A DNA stretch of 64,000 bases, from NCBI GenBank assembly GCA_964404165.1, contig CAYOIZ010000021.1:1-64000 (forward strand). The letters run 5' to 3'. This DNA comes from DASYLJ01 sp964404165 (GTDB taxonomy: Bacteria > Desulfobacterota > Binatia > DP-6). The notes beneath the pieces were generated by a model. It did not search any database and was not told where the DNA came from. It saw nothing but the letters and a program-made list of their open reading frames with translations. Made by a program: the position numbers and the translations under genes. Numbering within the stretch: the first letter of the stretch is position 1; the number at the start of each line of letters is the position of its first letter. This document shows positions 8,282-17,201 of this stretch, piece by piece.

Positions 8282-9262
8282 ATGCTCGACATCGGCTACA
8301 AGCTTTCCAGCGAGGAGTTCGGTCCGCGGCAGCTCGTCGACTTCGCGGTGCGGGCGGAGCAGGCGGGCTTCGGCTTCGGCCTCATCTCCGACCACTTCCA
8401 TCCCTGGTGCGATGCGCAGGGGCAGAGCCCCTTCGTATGGACCGTGATCGGCGCCATCGCGCAGGCCACGACGCGGCTGCACCTCGGTACCGCCGTGACC
8501 TGTCCCACCATGCGCGTCCACCCCGCCATCGTCGCGCAGGCCGCGGCGACGACGGCGGCGCTCATGCCGGGCCGCTTCGTCCTCGGGCTCGGCACCGGCG
8601 AGAACCTGAACGAGCACGTCATCGGCGAGGGCTGGCCCGCGCCCGGCGAACGGCTCGAGATGCTCACCGAGGCCGTCGAGGTGATCCGTCTGCTCTGGAG
8701 CGGGAAGAACGAGAACCACCGCGGCACGTTCTTCACGGTGGAGGACGCGCGGCTCTACACCCTGCCCGACGCGCCGCCGCCCATCATGATCGCCGCCAGC
8801 AAGCCCAGGGCCGCCGAGCTGGCGGCGGAGGCCGGCGACGCGATCATCAACACCGCCGTCGAGCCGAAGCTGATCGAGCGCTTCGACGCCGCCGGCGGCT
8901 CCGGAAAGCCGCGCTACGTCGAGATGACGGTGTGCTGGGCGGCGGACGAGACCGCGGCGCGCAAGACCGCGCGCGAGATCTGGTCGCTGGCGGCGCTCGG
9001 TGATCCGCTCTTCACCGAGCTGCGCCTGCCCTCGCACTTCGAGGCGGCGTTCGAGCCGATCACCGAGGACATGGTGGCGGAGCACGTCGTGTGCGGACCC
9101 GACCCGGTGAAGCACGTCGCGGCGATCGAGAAGGCCGCCACGGCCGGCTACACGCACGTCTGCGTCCATCAGGTCGGCCCGGACCAGAAGGGCTTCTTCG
9201 AGTTCTACGAGCGCGAGGTGCTGCCTGTCGTGCGTGCCAAGCGGACGAAGAAGGCCAGCTGA
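8282..9262 (+). CDS. LLM-class, probably F420-dependent, oxidoreductase
   Basis: The 326-residue bacterial-luciferase-like TIM barrel starts at ATG 8282 ('MLDIGYKLSSEEFGP'). It has the strongly conserved block 'CPTMRVHPAIVAQAAATTAA' followed by 'GRFVLGLGTGENLNEHV'. That block marks the subfamily related to F420-dependent glucose-6-phosphate dehydrogenase (TIGR03557 type). The family transfers hydride from an alcohol, hemiacetal or similar substrate to cofactor F420. The substrate is not readable, and no F420 biosynthesis gene is in this window, so cofactor use is inferred from the family. It lies 95 bases after dnaE2 with only a weak ribosome-binding site; functional linkage to dnaE2 is unlikely. 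Confidence 0.85.
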   Translation: MLDIGYKLSSEEFGPRQLVDFAVRAEQAGFGFGLISDHFHPWCDAQGQSPFVWTVIGAIAQATTRLHLGTAVTCPTMRVHPAIVAQAAATTAALMPGRFVLGLGTGENLNEHVIGEGWPAPGERLEMLTEAVEVIRLLWSGKNENHRGTFFTVEDARLYTLPDAPPPIMIAASKPRAAELAAEAGDAIINTAVEPKLIERFDAAGGSGKPRYVEMTVCWAADETAARKTAREIWSLAALGDPLFTELRLPSHFEAAFEPITEDMVAEHVVCGPDPVKHVAAIEKAATAGYTHVCVHQVGPDQKGFFEFYEREVLPVVRAKRTKKAS

Positions 9263-9302
9263 CGTTTGACTTGCGAGCCGGCCGCACGGCTTGCTGAGCG
9301 GG

Positions 9303-9716
9303 ATGATCGTCCGGACGCTGGCGTTGCTCCTGGCCCTGCTGTCGACCGCCCGCGCTGCGGAGCTGCCCCCCCAGGCCAAGGAGGCGGTCGACAAGATCCT
9401 CGCCGCCGAAAAGGCCGAGCTGCAGGGCAGCACGATGGCCGACCTCGACGGCGACGGCACGCCCGAGGTCGTGTTCGTGTGGTCGCAGATCGGCGTCGCA
9501 CACCCGAAGAAGGCGCTGGCGGTGCTGGCCCACGCCCACGACGGCTACCACCCCATGGCGTCGACGCCGCTCACCGGCGAGGTCACGCTCGGCGAGGTGA
9601 AGGACGGCATCATCACGGTCGTGCGCTACGCGCTGCGCCCGCCCAAGTGCTGTCCGGGCAAGAAGTACTACGCCCGCTATCTCCTGATGGCCGGACGCCT
9701 GGTCGACGCCAAGTGA
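9303..9716 (+). CDS. Small secreted protein with a Ca-loop-like motif
   Basis: The ATG at 9303 gives 137 residues with a short signal peptide ('MIVRTLALLLALLSTARA'). The mature part contains 'MADLDGDGTPEVVFVW', an FG-GAP/dockerin-like calcium-loop sequence found in many secreted proteins of this region, and a 'KCCPGKKYY' pair of cysteines. It has the size and features of uncharacterised periplasmic proteins; no enzyme motif is visible. A perfect 6-bp stem-loop (9724-9739) follows the stop codon but lacks a T-run, so a terminator there is doubtful. The next gene starts 37 bases downstream. Confidence 0.6.
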   Translation: MIVRTLALLLALLSTARAAELPPQAKEAVDKILAAEKAELQGSTMADLDGDGTPEVVFVWSQIGVAHPKKALAVLAHAHDGYHPMASTPLTGEVTLGEVKDGIITVVRYALRPPKCCPGKKYYARYLLMAGRLVDAK

Positions 9717-9752
9717 TTTGACACCCGCCGGGCGGCGGGGCTTCTGGGCGGC

Positions 9753-10291
9753 ATGACGTCGACCGATCTGGCCGTTCGGCTCCGCGCGGTGCGCGGCGGC
9801 CTGATGCTCTCCCTGCTGACCATCCTCCTCGGCTTCACCCTCGGCGGCGTCTTCGGGGCGGCGGAGGACTGGCTGAAGGACGGGCTGCGCGCCAGCGCCG
9901 AGGCCGTGCGTGATACGGCGTACGGCGGTGATGCATCCAAGATGCAGACCGTCGTGGACAAGAGCTGGACCTACTACAAGCGCGCCCACATGCATGGCGG
10001 CGCCATCGGCACGGCGGCGCTGGCGATGTCGCTGCTCCTCGGCGTGCTGGTGGCCTCGGCCGCCGCGTTGCGCGCCGTCGTCTCGGCCGCGCTCGGCGCC
10101 GGCGGGCTCGGCTACACGCTCTTCTGGCTCCTGGCCGCACGCCGCGCGCCCGGCCTCGGCGGCACGGGTGCGGCGAAGGACTCGCTCGAATGGCTCGCGG
10201 TGCCGACGGCCGGCCTCCTGCTCGCCGGCACCGCCGTCACCATCGTGCTCGTGGCGCGCGAGCTCTACGGGCGACCGAGGCTGTCGTCCCC

Positions 10292-10295
<4 letters not shown>
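9753..10295 (+). CDS. Four-helix integral membrane protein upstream of msrPQ
   Basis: The 180-residue product has predicted membrane segments near residues 14-36, 83-103, 105-128 and 152-173. The loop between helices 1 and 2 contains 'SWTYYKRAHMHGGAIGTAAL', and the His-rich 'HMHGG' next to helix 2 could bind haem or metal. The family is not recognised. Its TGA stop overlaps the ATG of msrP in an ATGA quadruplet, so it is very likely translated with, and may function alongside, the methionine-sulfoxide reductase system. Confidence 0.6.
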
Positions 10296-11263
<968 letters not shown>

Positions 11264-11268
11264 CGACG

Positions 11269-11868
11269 ATGGCGCACCGTCGACCGCTCCCGTGGCTCGG
11301 ACCCGGCGTGCTCGCCGGCGCGCTGGTACCGATCGCGGTGATCGTGCTGCGCGGCTGGCGCGGCGACCTCGGCGCCGATCCGATCGCGCAGGCGCTGAAC
11401 CAGCTCGGGCTGATCGCTCTCGTCTTCCTCGTTGCCGCGCTGGGCTGCACGCCGCTCAAGCTGCTCACGGGCTGGACGTGGCCGATGCGCATCCGCCGCG
11501 AGCTCGGCCTGCTCGGCTTCCTCTACGCGCTGCTGCACGTCTCGACCTACGTCGGGCTCGACCAGGGCTTCGACTGGGCCGCGATCTGGGCCGACGTCAC
11601 GAAGCGCAAGTTCATCTTCGTCGGCGCGCTCGCGTTCGTGCTGCTCGTGCCGCTCGCCGCGACGTCGACGGCGGGGGCCGTGCGCCGTCTCGGCTTCGCG
11701 CGCTGGCAACGGCTGCACCGTCTCGCCTACGTCGCTACCGGGCTCGCGGCGGTGCACTTCTACTGGCGCGTCAAGTCCGACGTCCGCGAGCCGCTGCTGT
11801 ACGCCGCGATCCTCGGCGTCCTCCTGCTCGTGCGTGCCGGCAACCGGCTCCGCGTCCGCGACGCCTGA
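11269..11868 (+). CDS. msrQ: MsrQ (YedZ) haem-binding membrane subunit
   Basis: The 199-residue product starts at ATG 11269, five bases after the msrP stop. It has the ferric-reductase-like transmembrane domain of MsrQ with about six helices. Conserved histidines expected to bind b-type haem are visible in 'FLYALLHVSTYVGLDQG', 'WQRLHRLAYVATGLAAVHFYW'. It passes electrons from the quinone pool or a flavin reductase to MsrP. The order msrP-msrQ and the tight spacing are typical. The 3' end meets the convergent DMFase-like gene with only three bases between them. Confidence 0.93.
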   Translation: MAHRRPLPWLGPGVLAGALVPIAVIVLRGWRGDLGADPIAQALNQLGLIALVFLVAALGCTPLKLLTGWTWPMRIRRELGLLGFLYALLHVSTYVGLDQGFDWAAIWADVTKRKFIFVGALAFVLLVPLAATSTAGAVRRLGFARWQRLHRLAYVATGLAAVHFYWRVKSDVREPLLYAAILGVLLLVRAGNRLRVRDA

Positions 11869-11871
11869 CCC

Positions 11872-13332
11872 TCAGCCGCGCCCGAGCCGATCGAGGACGT
11901 TGCGCGTCACCTGCGCCACCGCCGGATCGGCGAGGCCGTACGCCCAGTCGGTGCAGCCGGTGGTGACGACGGTGCCACCACGCACATAGGTGCCGAGCAC
12001 GGCGTGCCCGTGCCGCAGGCGCTCGCAGGCCCCCGGCCCGTCGTCACCGAGCAGCGTGCGGGCATGGAACTCGAGCTCGTAGTCGGCACCCGGCGCCAGC
12101 GGCAGCGGTGTCGTGTGCCGATCGAACGGCGTCGCCGGCGCGGTGGCGAGGATCGCGAAGTCGGACGGCGTGCCGTCGGCACCGGTCGCGACCGGACGAC
12201 CGTCGACCATGCCGAGCTCGCAGCCGTCGCACTCGTAGCCGACGACGACGGGTCCGGCACCGAGCAGATCGCCACGCCGCAGCCCCGTGCCCTCGAGCAG
12301 CCAGTGCTCGGGTCGATGCACCTCGTAGCCGCCACTGCCTGCCGGCACGCTGAACGCCGTGCGCGAGTAGCCGCCGCGCGTGAACGAGACGCCGGTGAGA
12401 CGGTTCTCCGGGCGTGCGAGGAGCGGATCGGACCAGATCGTGGTCGTGAGCGCGCGGCGCTCGGTGGCGTACACCGGGTCCTCGGCGAAGCGGTGCTTGA
12501 AGCAGATCTCGCGCGTGCCCTCGAGCCGGATCTGCCAGTAGCACGTGTTGCCGGAGAGGAACGCCACGTTGCCCCCGCGCGTGACGAACGCCTCGACGAC
12601 GTCGCGCATGCCGGCGCTCCAGTATTCGTCGTGGCCGACGCTCAGGTGCACTCGATAGGGGGCCAGCAGATCGGGCACGGCCTCGAGGTCGACGCTGGTG
12701 GCGACGTCGACACGGTAGCCCGCCGCCTGCGCCCAGACGAGGAAGTGTCGCTCCCACGCCGCCCAGCCCGCCATGCCGTGCCACATCGCGAGGCCGTGGC
12801 GCGCCGTGTACTCCATGAAGGCCGCCGGTCCGGTGCCGGGATCGATCGTCGCCACGCGCTCGCCGGCACCCGCGGGCTTCGCGAGCATGCCGGCGGCGAG
12901 CGGACGCTCGAACGACAGCGCGACGGCGCCGGTGTAGAAGTTGCGGCCGCCGACGTCGTTGTAGGCGTTCCACGTCGTGGTCGCGAGCACGAGCAGGATG
13001 CCGTCGGGCGAGGGCACGGTCGCTCGCACGACGAAGAAGGCCGTCGGCGCATCGGGCTCGGTGGCATCGGCGGGAATGCAGCGCACCAGGTACACGCCGC
13101 TCGGCCAGGCGGGATCGACCGGCACGACGAGCGCCACCGGCCAACCACAGCCGGACTCGGGGGCATCGTCCGGGATCGGCAGCGCGCGCGCGGGCACCTC
13201 GTCCGCACGCCACACGACGACGGGTTCGGCCCCATCGCGGACCACTTCGATCGTCACGGTGGGCGTGGTCGCGGAGAGATGCAGCGCCACCGCGTCGCCC
13301 GGCCGCACGCTCTGCGGCAGGCAGTAGGCCAT
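11872..13332 (-). CDS. N,N-dimethylformamidase large-subunit-like hydrolase
   Basis: The product is 486 residues when started at ATG 13332 (a GTG at 13356 is an alternative). It has the layout of the DMFase large-subunit C-terminal family (PF20254). An N-terminal beta domain begins 'SVRPGDAVALHLS'. Then come 'LATTTWNAYNDVGGRNFYTG' and 'LSVGHDEYWSAGMRDVVEAF', where the His-Asp-Glu-Tyr cluster matches the family's metal/active site. 'GGNVAFLSGNTCYWQIR' follows. In DMFase this fold hydrolyses formamides with a mononuclear iron site; substrates of most relatives are unknown. The family's small subunit is not seen nearby. No signal peptide is visible. The gene follows the Tat-exported aminotransferase by 70 bases on the same strand. 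Confidence 0.75.
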   Translation of the reverse strand: MAYCLPQSVRPGDAVALHLSATTPTVTIEVVRDGAEPVVVWRADEVPARALPIPDDAPESGCGWPVALVVPVDPAWPSGVYLVRCIPADATEPDAPTAFFVVRATVPSPDGILLVLATTTWNAYNDVGGRNFYTGAVALSFERPLAAGMLAKPAGAGERVATIDPGTGPAAFMEYTARHGLAMWHGMAGWAAWERHFLVWAQAAGYRVDVATSVDLEAVPDLLAPYRVHLSVGHDEYWSAGMRDVVEAFVTRGGNVAFLSGNTCYWQIRLEGTREICFKHRFAEDPVYATERRALTTTIWSDPLLARPENRLTGVSFTRGGYSRTAFSVPAGSGGYEVHRPEHWLLEGTGLRRGDLLGAGPVVVGYECDGCELGMVDGRPVATGADGTPSDFAILATAPATPFDRHTTPLPLAPGADYELEFHARTLLGDDGPGACERLRHGHAVLGTYVRGGTVVTTGCTDWAYGLADPAVAQVTRNVLDRLGRG

Positions 13333-13402
13333 CGATCGGAGCCCGTCGGGAAACACGCGCGCAGGTATAAAGAGCGGCAGGCGCGACGCCAAGCCGGCCG
13401 AT

Positions 13403-14554
13403 TCAGGTGCGGACGACGACGTCGACGAAGGCGGCCTTGAAGCGCTCCATGTCGTCGCTGCTGCCGATCGAGACGCGCACATGTGTCGGCCACACCGGCC
13501 ACGGGCGGCCGACGTAGACCTTGCGCTGCTTCAGGCCCTCGATCACCTCGACCGTCGGCCGGCGCGCGTCGACCATCAGGTGATTGGCGACCGACGGTGT
13601 GTAGCCGAAGCCCCGCGCATCGAAGAAGCGCATCAGGTCGGCACGGCGCGCGTCGTTGCCGCGCTTGCGCGCAGCGATCACGTCGGGCTCGCCCAGGGCG
13701 GCGGTCGCGGCCACCATTGCGGTTCCCGGCATGGAGCCGGTGTTCCACGGCGTCATGCGCGCGAGGAGGTCCTTGCGCGCGATCGCGAAGCCGGCGCGGA
13801 GTCCGGCCATGCCGAAGATCTTGGAGAAGGTGCGCAGCACGACGACGTTGCGACCGGTTCGCACGAGGTCGGCGCCGCGCGGCTCGTCGCACAGATGGAT
13901 GTACGCCTCGTCGAGCAAAATCACGGAATCGCTCGGTGCAGCGGCCACCAGCGCGTCGATCTCCGCGCGCGGCGTCACCGTCCCCGTCGGGTTGTTGGGA
14001 TTGCAGACGTAGAACACACCGACGGGCTGCGACGTCGAGACCGCGAGCATCGCCGGCAGGTCGTGCGAGGCGTCGGCACGCAGCGGCACGCGCACGACGG
14101 GCGCCCCGATGAACCTCGCCGCGAGCGCGGCCGCCTCGTAGCCCGGGTCGGCCACGACGAGCGCACGGGTCGGCGAGGTGAACGCGATCACGGCGTGGTG
14201 CAACGCCAGGCTCGAGCCCGGGTAGACGGCGAAGTGCTCGGGCTGCAGCGACTCGAGCGACGCCGCCGTCCGGACCAGCGCCGCGGTCTCCGGGTACTGG
14301 TAGCGGTTGCCGCGCCGCGCGGCCTCCGCCAGCGCCGCGAGCGCGCGTGGGGACGGCCCCTCGGGGAACTCGTTGGCGTTGATCTTCACCGCATCGTCGG
14401 GAAGCGCGCCGGCATCGGACAGTTGCGCCAGCGCCGGCTCGGCGCCGAACGGCATGGCGGCCGCCGCACCCGCCAGCGCCGCGATGCGCAGCATCTGACG
14501 TCGCGAGAACCCGCGCGCGACGAGGTCCAGCAGCGGGTCGGTCGGCGGGCTCAT
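13403..14554 (-). CDS. Tat-exported HisC-like PLP-dependent aminotransferase
   Basis: The 383-residue class I/II aminotransferase is of the histidinol-phosphate aminotransferase type. It has 'INANEFPEGPSPRALAAL' at the start, 'CNPNNPTGTV', 'LLDEAYIHLCD', and the PLP lysine in 'TFSKIFGMAGLRAG' (Lys245), with a C-terminal 'HVRVSIGSSDDMERF' arginine. Unusually, it carries a Tat-type leader: 'FSRRQMLRIAALAGAAAAM' followed by an Ala-x-Ala cleavage site near residue 43. That predicts a folded, PLP-loaded enzyme in the periplasm. Such exported relatives are known in some proteobacteria, with unknown substrates. It precedes the DMFase-like hydrolase in the same direction, so the two may work together. 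Confidence 0.85.
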   Translation of the reverse strand: MSPPTDPLLDLVARGFSRRQMLRIAALAGAAAAMPFGAEPALAQLSDAGALPDDAVKINANEFPEGPSPRALAALAEAARRGNRYQYPETAALVRTAASLESLQPEHFAVYPGSSLALHHAVIAFTSPTRALVVADPGYEAAALAARFIGAPVVRVPLRADASHDLPAMLAVSTSQPVGVFYVCNPNNPTGTVTPRAEIDALVAAAPSDSVILLDEAYIHLCDEPRGADLVRTGRNVVVLRTFSKIFGMAGLRAGFAIARKDLLARMTPWNTGSMPGTAMVAATAALGEPDVIAARKRGNDARRADLMRFFDARGFGYTPSVANHLMVDARRPTVEVIEGLKQRKVYVGRPWPVWPTHVRVSIGSSDDMERFKAAFVDVVVRT

Positions 14555-14597
14555 CGCGCGCCTTTCGTAGCACGCAGGCCGGGGGCGTTCGAATGCG

Positions 14598-15836
14598 CTA
14601 CCGGGCGTGGCCGTCGGTCGCGCGCAACGTGGTCGGCGTGTGCACGCGCGGTGTGTCGAACGCCGACGCGAAGCAGCTGCCGGTGTCGCTCCGCAGCTCG
14701 ACGATGAACGGTGGGGTGGTGAGGTTCAGGATGCCCGCGAAGGTGAGCGGCCCCTTTCGCTTCACGGTGACCTTCGACTTGCCCGCAGCGCCCGGCTTGA
14801 TCTGGATCGTGGTGCGATTCGTGCCACCGGTCTGCTGGAATCGGAAGCCGCCCTTCGCGGCACGCCAGCCGCTGCCGGCCGGAGCGTCGACGGCGAGGAC
14901 GGCCTCCGGTCCGAGTTCGCCGATGCCGTAGACGCAGAGCTCCCACCCCGTGGCGTCGATCGGATCGCCGAGGTCGCCGATGACGAAGGCGGGACCGCGT
15001 CCGAGATTCCACGACGTGGTGGCGGTGGCGGACTTGTCGGTGATGCTCAGCTTGGCGCTCGGCACGATGGGTCCGGCACACGCACCGGGTGGCGAGGGCT
15101 GGATCAGCCGGCATCCCGAGCTCGCCTGACACGCCTGGCACGGTCCGCATTCGAGCGTGGCGCCATCGGACACGCAGTCACCGGCGGCATCGCAGCGCTC
15201 GACCGTGCACTGATCGGCGTCGGTGTTGCAGGACGTCCCGGGCGGATCGACGGACGTCGGGCCACACGTCCCCGCGGTGCAGACGAAGTCAGCGCGACAC
15301 GCCTGCGAGCCCTGGCATGGCGAGCCGTCGACGGCGATGCGGCAGCTCGGGCTGCAGCAGGCGGTGCCGTCACACTCCTCGTCGACGTCGACGACGCCGT
15401 TGCCGCAGAGGGGACCACCGTCGCGCACGCCGGTGAACTCTCCCCAGGCGAGGCAGGTCGTGAACCCGCCCGAGAACGACTCGCCATCCGTGGACGTGAA
15501 GGCGAAACTCGGCGCGGGTGGCGGACTACAGAAGGGAAGGTCCGTGCTGGCCTGCACCGCCCAGAATTCCCCGGGCACCATCTGGTACGCTTCGGCACCG
15601 AACGCGAACGTGACGGGCGAGGTGCCCAGGGCGCAGGGCGCAAGGCTTCCGAAGCTCACCGTGTCACCGACCTGGGTGAATGCGACGGGACAGGGATCGC
15701 CGGTACTGCCGCCCGCGAGGCTGAACCGCGTGAGATAGGTGCCGTCCATCGTCACGGCCGCAGCCGGGGTCGCCACACTCGCCGCCACCACCGACATCAC
15801 GGTGGCGATCCATCGAACTCGCAGCGCGTCGCGCAT
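14598..15836 (-). CDS. Secreted Cys-rich-repeat protein with recurrent C-terminal domain
   Basis: The ATG at 15836 gives 412 residues with a signal peptide ('ATVMSVVAASVATPAAA'). After a beta-rich N-terminal domain come Myxococcus-type cysteine-rich repeats: 'CGNGVVDVDEECDGTACC' near residue 150 and further Cys pairs to about residue 250. Residues 261-412 form a beta-rich domain that aligns along its length with residues 500-662 of the secreted propeller-cytochrome protein at 26488. Shared landmarks are 'GWELCVYGIG' versus 'SYALCLYENG', 'GWRAAKGGF' versus 'CWRDIGKGF', and 'AGKSKVTVKRKG' versus 'AGKAKITLKGKG'. No family is known to me for this domain. The protein is presumably surface-exposed or periplasmic, stabilised by disulfides. 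Confidence 0.7.
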   Translation of the reverse strand: MRDALRVRWIATVMSVVAASVATPAAAVTMDGTYLTRFSLAGGSTGDPCPVAFTQVGDTVSFGSLAPCALGTSPVTFAFGAEAYQMVPGEFWAVQASTDLPFCSPPPAPSFAFTSTDGESFSGGFTTCLAWGEFTGVRDGGPLCGNGVVDVDEECDGTACCSPSCRIAVDGSPCQGSQACRADFVCTAGTCGPTSVDPPGTSCNTDADQCTVERCDAAGDCVSDGATLECGPCQACQASSGCRLIQPSPPGACAGPIVPSAKLSITDKSATATTSWNLGRGPAFVIGDLGDPIDATGWELCVYGIGELGPEAVLAVDAPAGSGWRAAKGGFRFQQTGGTNRTTIQIKPGAAGKSKVTVKRKGPLTFAGILNLTTPPFIVELRSDTGSCFASAFDTPRVHTPTTLRATDGHAR

Positions 15837-15894
15837 GCCCGGCCCCCCTAACGAGAGCGGGTACCACGCGATGGATTCGCCCAGCAAGGTGATT

Positions 15895-16419
15895 CTAGCT
15901 CGTGACGTGCCGCGCAGAGGTACGCCGGAGTCGAGTCGCCCTGCGACGCGGGGCGCCGTAGGCACCGGCCGATTCCGCGACCCGCCCCGCGATCAGCGGG
16001 TTGCGAACGGTCAGACCGGGGAAGCGCCCGAAGTCGCGATCGGCGCTCCACAGCTCGCGCACACCATGCACGCGGCAGAGTGCCGCAATGCGCGCGTCGT
16101 GGATCAGAGGACCGGTGGCACGACCAGCGGTGGCGGCATCGCGCAGCTCGCGCCAGTAGTCCCCGGTCTCTGCCAGGAGCACCACGCTCGGCGACTCGAG
16201 CCATGCGGTGACCTGCCCGAGCGCTGCGGTCATGGACGACGGTGGAACGAATATCCGCGGGTGCGTCGCAATGGCGACGAACTCGTGCACGGACGGCCAT
16301 GGAATGGCCCACGCCGCCCGCCCTTCGGCCAAGGAGGTGACACACGCTCGCGCTTCCTCGTGGAACGGGCCGTCGGCACGATGCGCATACACCAGGAGGT
16401 TGGTGTCGACAGCGATCAC
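15895..16419 (-). CDS. vapC: VapC-type PIN-domain toxin
   Basis: The 174-residue protein starts at GTG 16419, overlapping the antitoxin stop (GTGA) and preceded by a GAGGGGGG ribosome-binding site. The PIN acidic residues are all present: Asp5 in 'VIAVDTNLLVY', Glu46 in 'SVHEFVAIA', Asp108 in 'LIHDARIAALC', and Asp127 in 'LWSADRDFGRFPGL'. VapC toxins are Mg-dependent endoribonucleases that cut tRNA or rRNA. Unlike the gutted copy at 1576, this one is complete. The C-terminal 30 residues are Arg/Ala-rich and longer than in most VapCs. Confidence 0.9.
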   Translation of the reverse strand: MIAVDTNLLVYAHRADGPFHEEARACVTSLAEGRAAWAIPWPSVHEFVAIATHPRIFVPPSSMTAALGQVTAWLESPSVVLLAETGDYWRELRDAATAGRATGPLIHDARIAALCRVHGVRELWSADRDFGRFPGLTVRNPLIAGRVAESAGAYGAPRRRATRLRRTSARHVTS

Positions 16420-16658
16420 GCGCCCCCCTCGTAGATGGCGCGACGCATCCGCTCCCACCCGCCGTCGGCGAATTCCGGGCTGAGCCCCCGCCCCTTGACG
16501 CGGGCGTCGCGCAGCTTGAACGAGCGCACGGCACCCTTGTCGTCGAGCACGCGGCGCAGCCCTTCCTCGACGAGGGCACGCATCGTCGTCCCTTCCCGAT
16601 CGACGACGGCACGGGCCCGCTCGAAGAGGGAGTCGGCGATCTCGATCGTCGTCTTCAT
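16416..16658 (-). CDS. vapB: VapB-type antitoxin
   Basis: The 80-residue protein starts at ATG 16658 ('MKTTIEIADSLFERARAV'), a typical ribbon-helix-helix N-terminus of VapB antitoxins (DUF2191-like). The helical middle 'ALVEEGLRRVLDD' is followed by a basic then aromatic tail ('GRGLSPEFADGGWERMR') that would wrap the VapC active site. The stop overlaps the vapC start. Two pseudo-palindromes spaced 22 bp apart overlap its own start codon and are likely the operator it binds, giving autoregulation. Confidence 0.88.
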   Translation of the reverse strand: MKTTIEIADSLFERARAVVDREGTTMRALVEEGLRRVLDDKGAVRSFKLRDARVKGRGLSPEFADGGWERMRRAIYEGGA

Positions 16659-16691
16659 ATGGGCACCCATACTCGCGACGATGGGTGCCCA
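16658..16691. promoter_or_regulatory. Probable VapBC operator: two pseudo-palindromes
   Basis: TATGGG-CA-CCCATA (16658-16671) has perfect 6-base arms around a 2-base spacer. TGGG-TG-CCCA (16682-16691) repeats the same core. Their centres are 22 bp apart, two helical turns, so both would lie on one face of the DNA. They span the vapB start codon and the bases just upstream, where ribbon-helix-helix antitoxins usually bind as dimers. This is read directly; the regulatory role is inferred. Confidence 0.6.
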
Positions 16692-16709
16692 CAAGCCAGC
16701 GCCGCGACG

Positions 16710-17048
16710 TCAGTCCTTCTTCTTCGTGACGAGGTGGCTGACGCACTGCCCGCCGATCGTCACCCGCACCGACGAGTCGGCGGCAGCCTGATTCGCCTGT
16801 GCCCCCGTGAACCACCGCTTCGCCTTGGCCGTGAGCTTGAACATCCCCGGGTGCTTTCGCGTGTCGTCCTTGAGCGTCACCTGCTGCAGCCCGAGCGTCT
16901 GCCTTCGCCGGCAGCGCGCCGACGTTCGCCGCAGCGATCGGGTCGCTGTCGGCGTCGAGGAGCTCGACGCGCACCTGCGCGAGGCCCCGGCCTCGATCGA
17001 CGGTGCGAGGAGCGCGGCCACGAGGAGGATCAAACGTATGGGGCCCAT
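16710..17048 (-). pseudogene. Frameshifted secreted-protein gene
   Basis: ATG 17048 has an excellent ribosome-binding site (GGGAGG, six bases before the start) and encodes a signal peptide 'MGPIRLILLVAALLAPSIEAG'. From there the annotated frame turns to Arg/Ser-rich nonsense for about 30 codons, while the +1 frame reads well ('GLAQVRVELLDADSDPIAAA', 'NVGALPAK'). The first frame then resumes as sensible protein: 'LGLQQVTLKDDTRKHPGMF', 'KLTAKAKRWFTGA', and 'VRVTIGGQCVSHLVTKKKD' to the stop. Two compensating frameshifts therefore interrupt what should be a roughly 113-residue secreted protein. Either the gene is decaying or the assembly has two indels. The C-terminal 'IGGQC...VTKKKD' motif suggests a small beta-sandwich; no known family. 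Confidence 0.6.
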
Positions 17049-17201
17049 GCATTTCCTCCCAACGGCCCCCGGCTGGCCGGACGACGTGCTGCCAGATGAT
17101 ATGGTGAGCCGTCGTTACGGCCGTCAATTGGACATCACACAGGGAACGCCATGCGGAGGTCCTCATCGACTCCCGCCAGCGATGGGAAGGGCACGATCAC
17201 G

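Noticed and set aside
9724..9739. Intrinsic terminator after the gene at 9303
   Set aside because: The 6-bp GC stem with a 4-base loop is real, but no T-run follows and the next gene begins within 14 bases.
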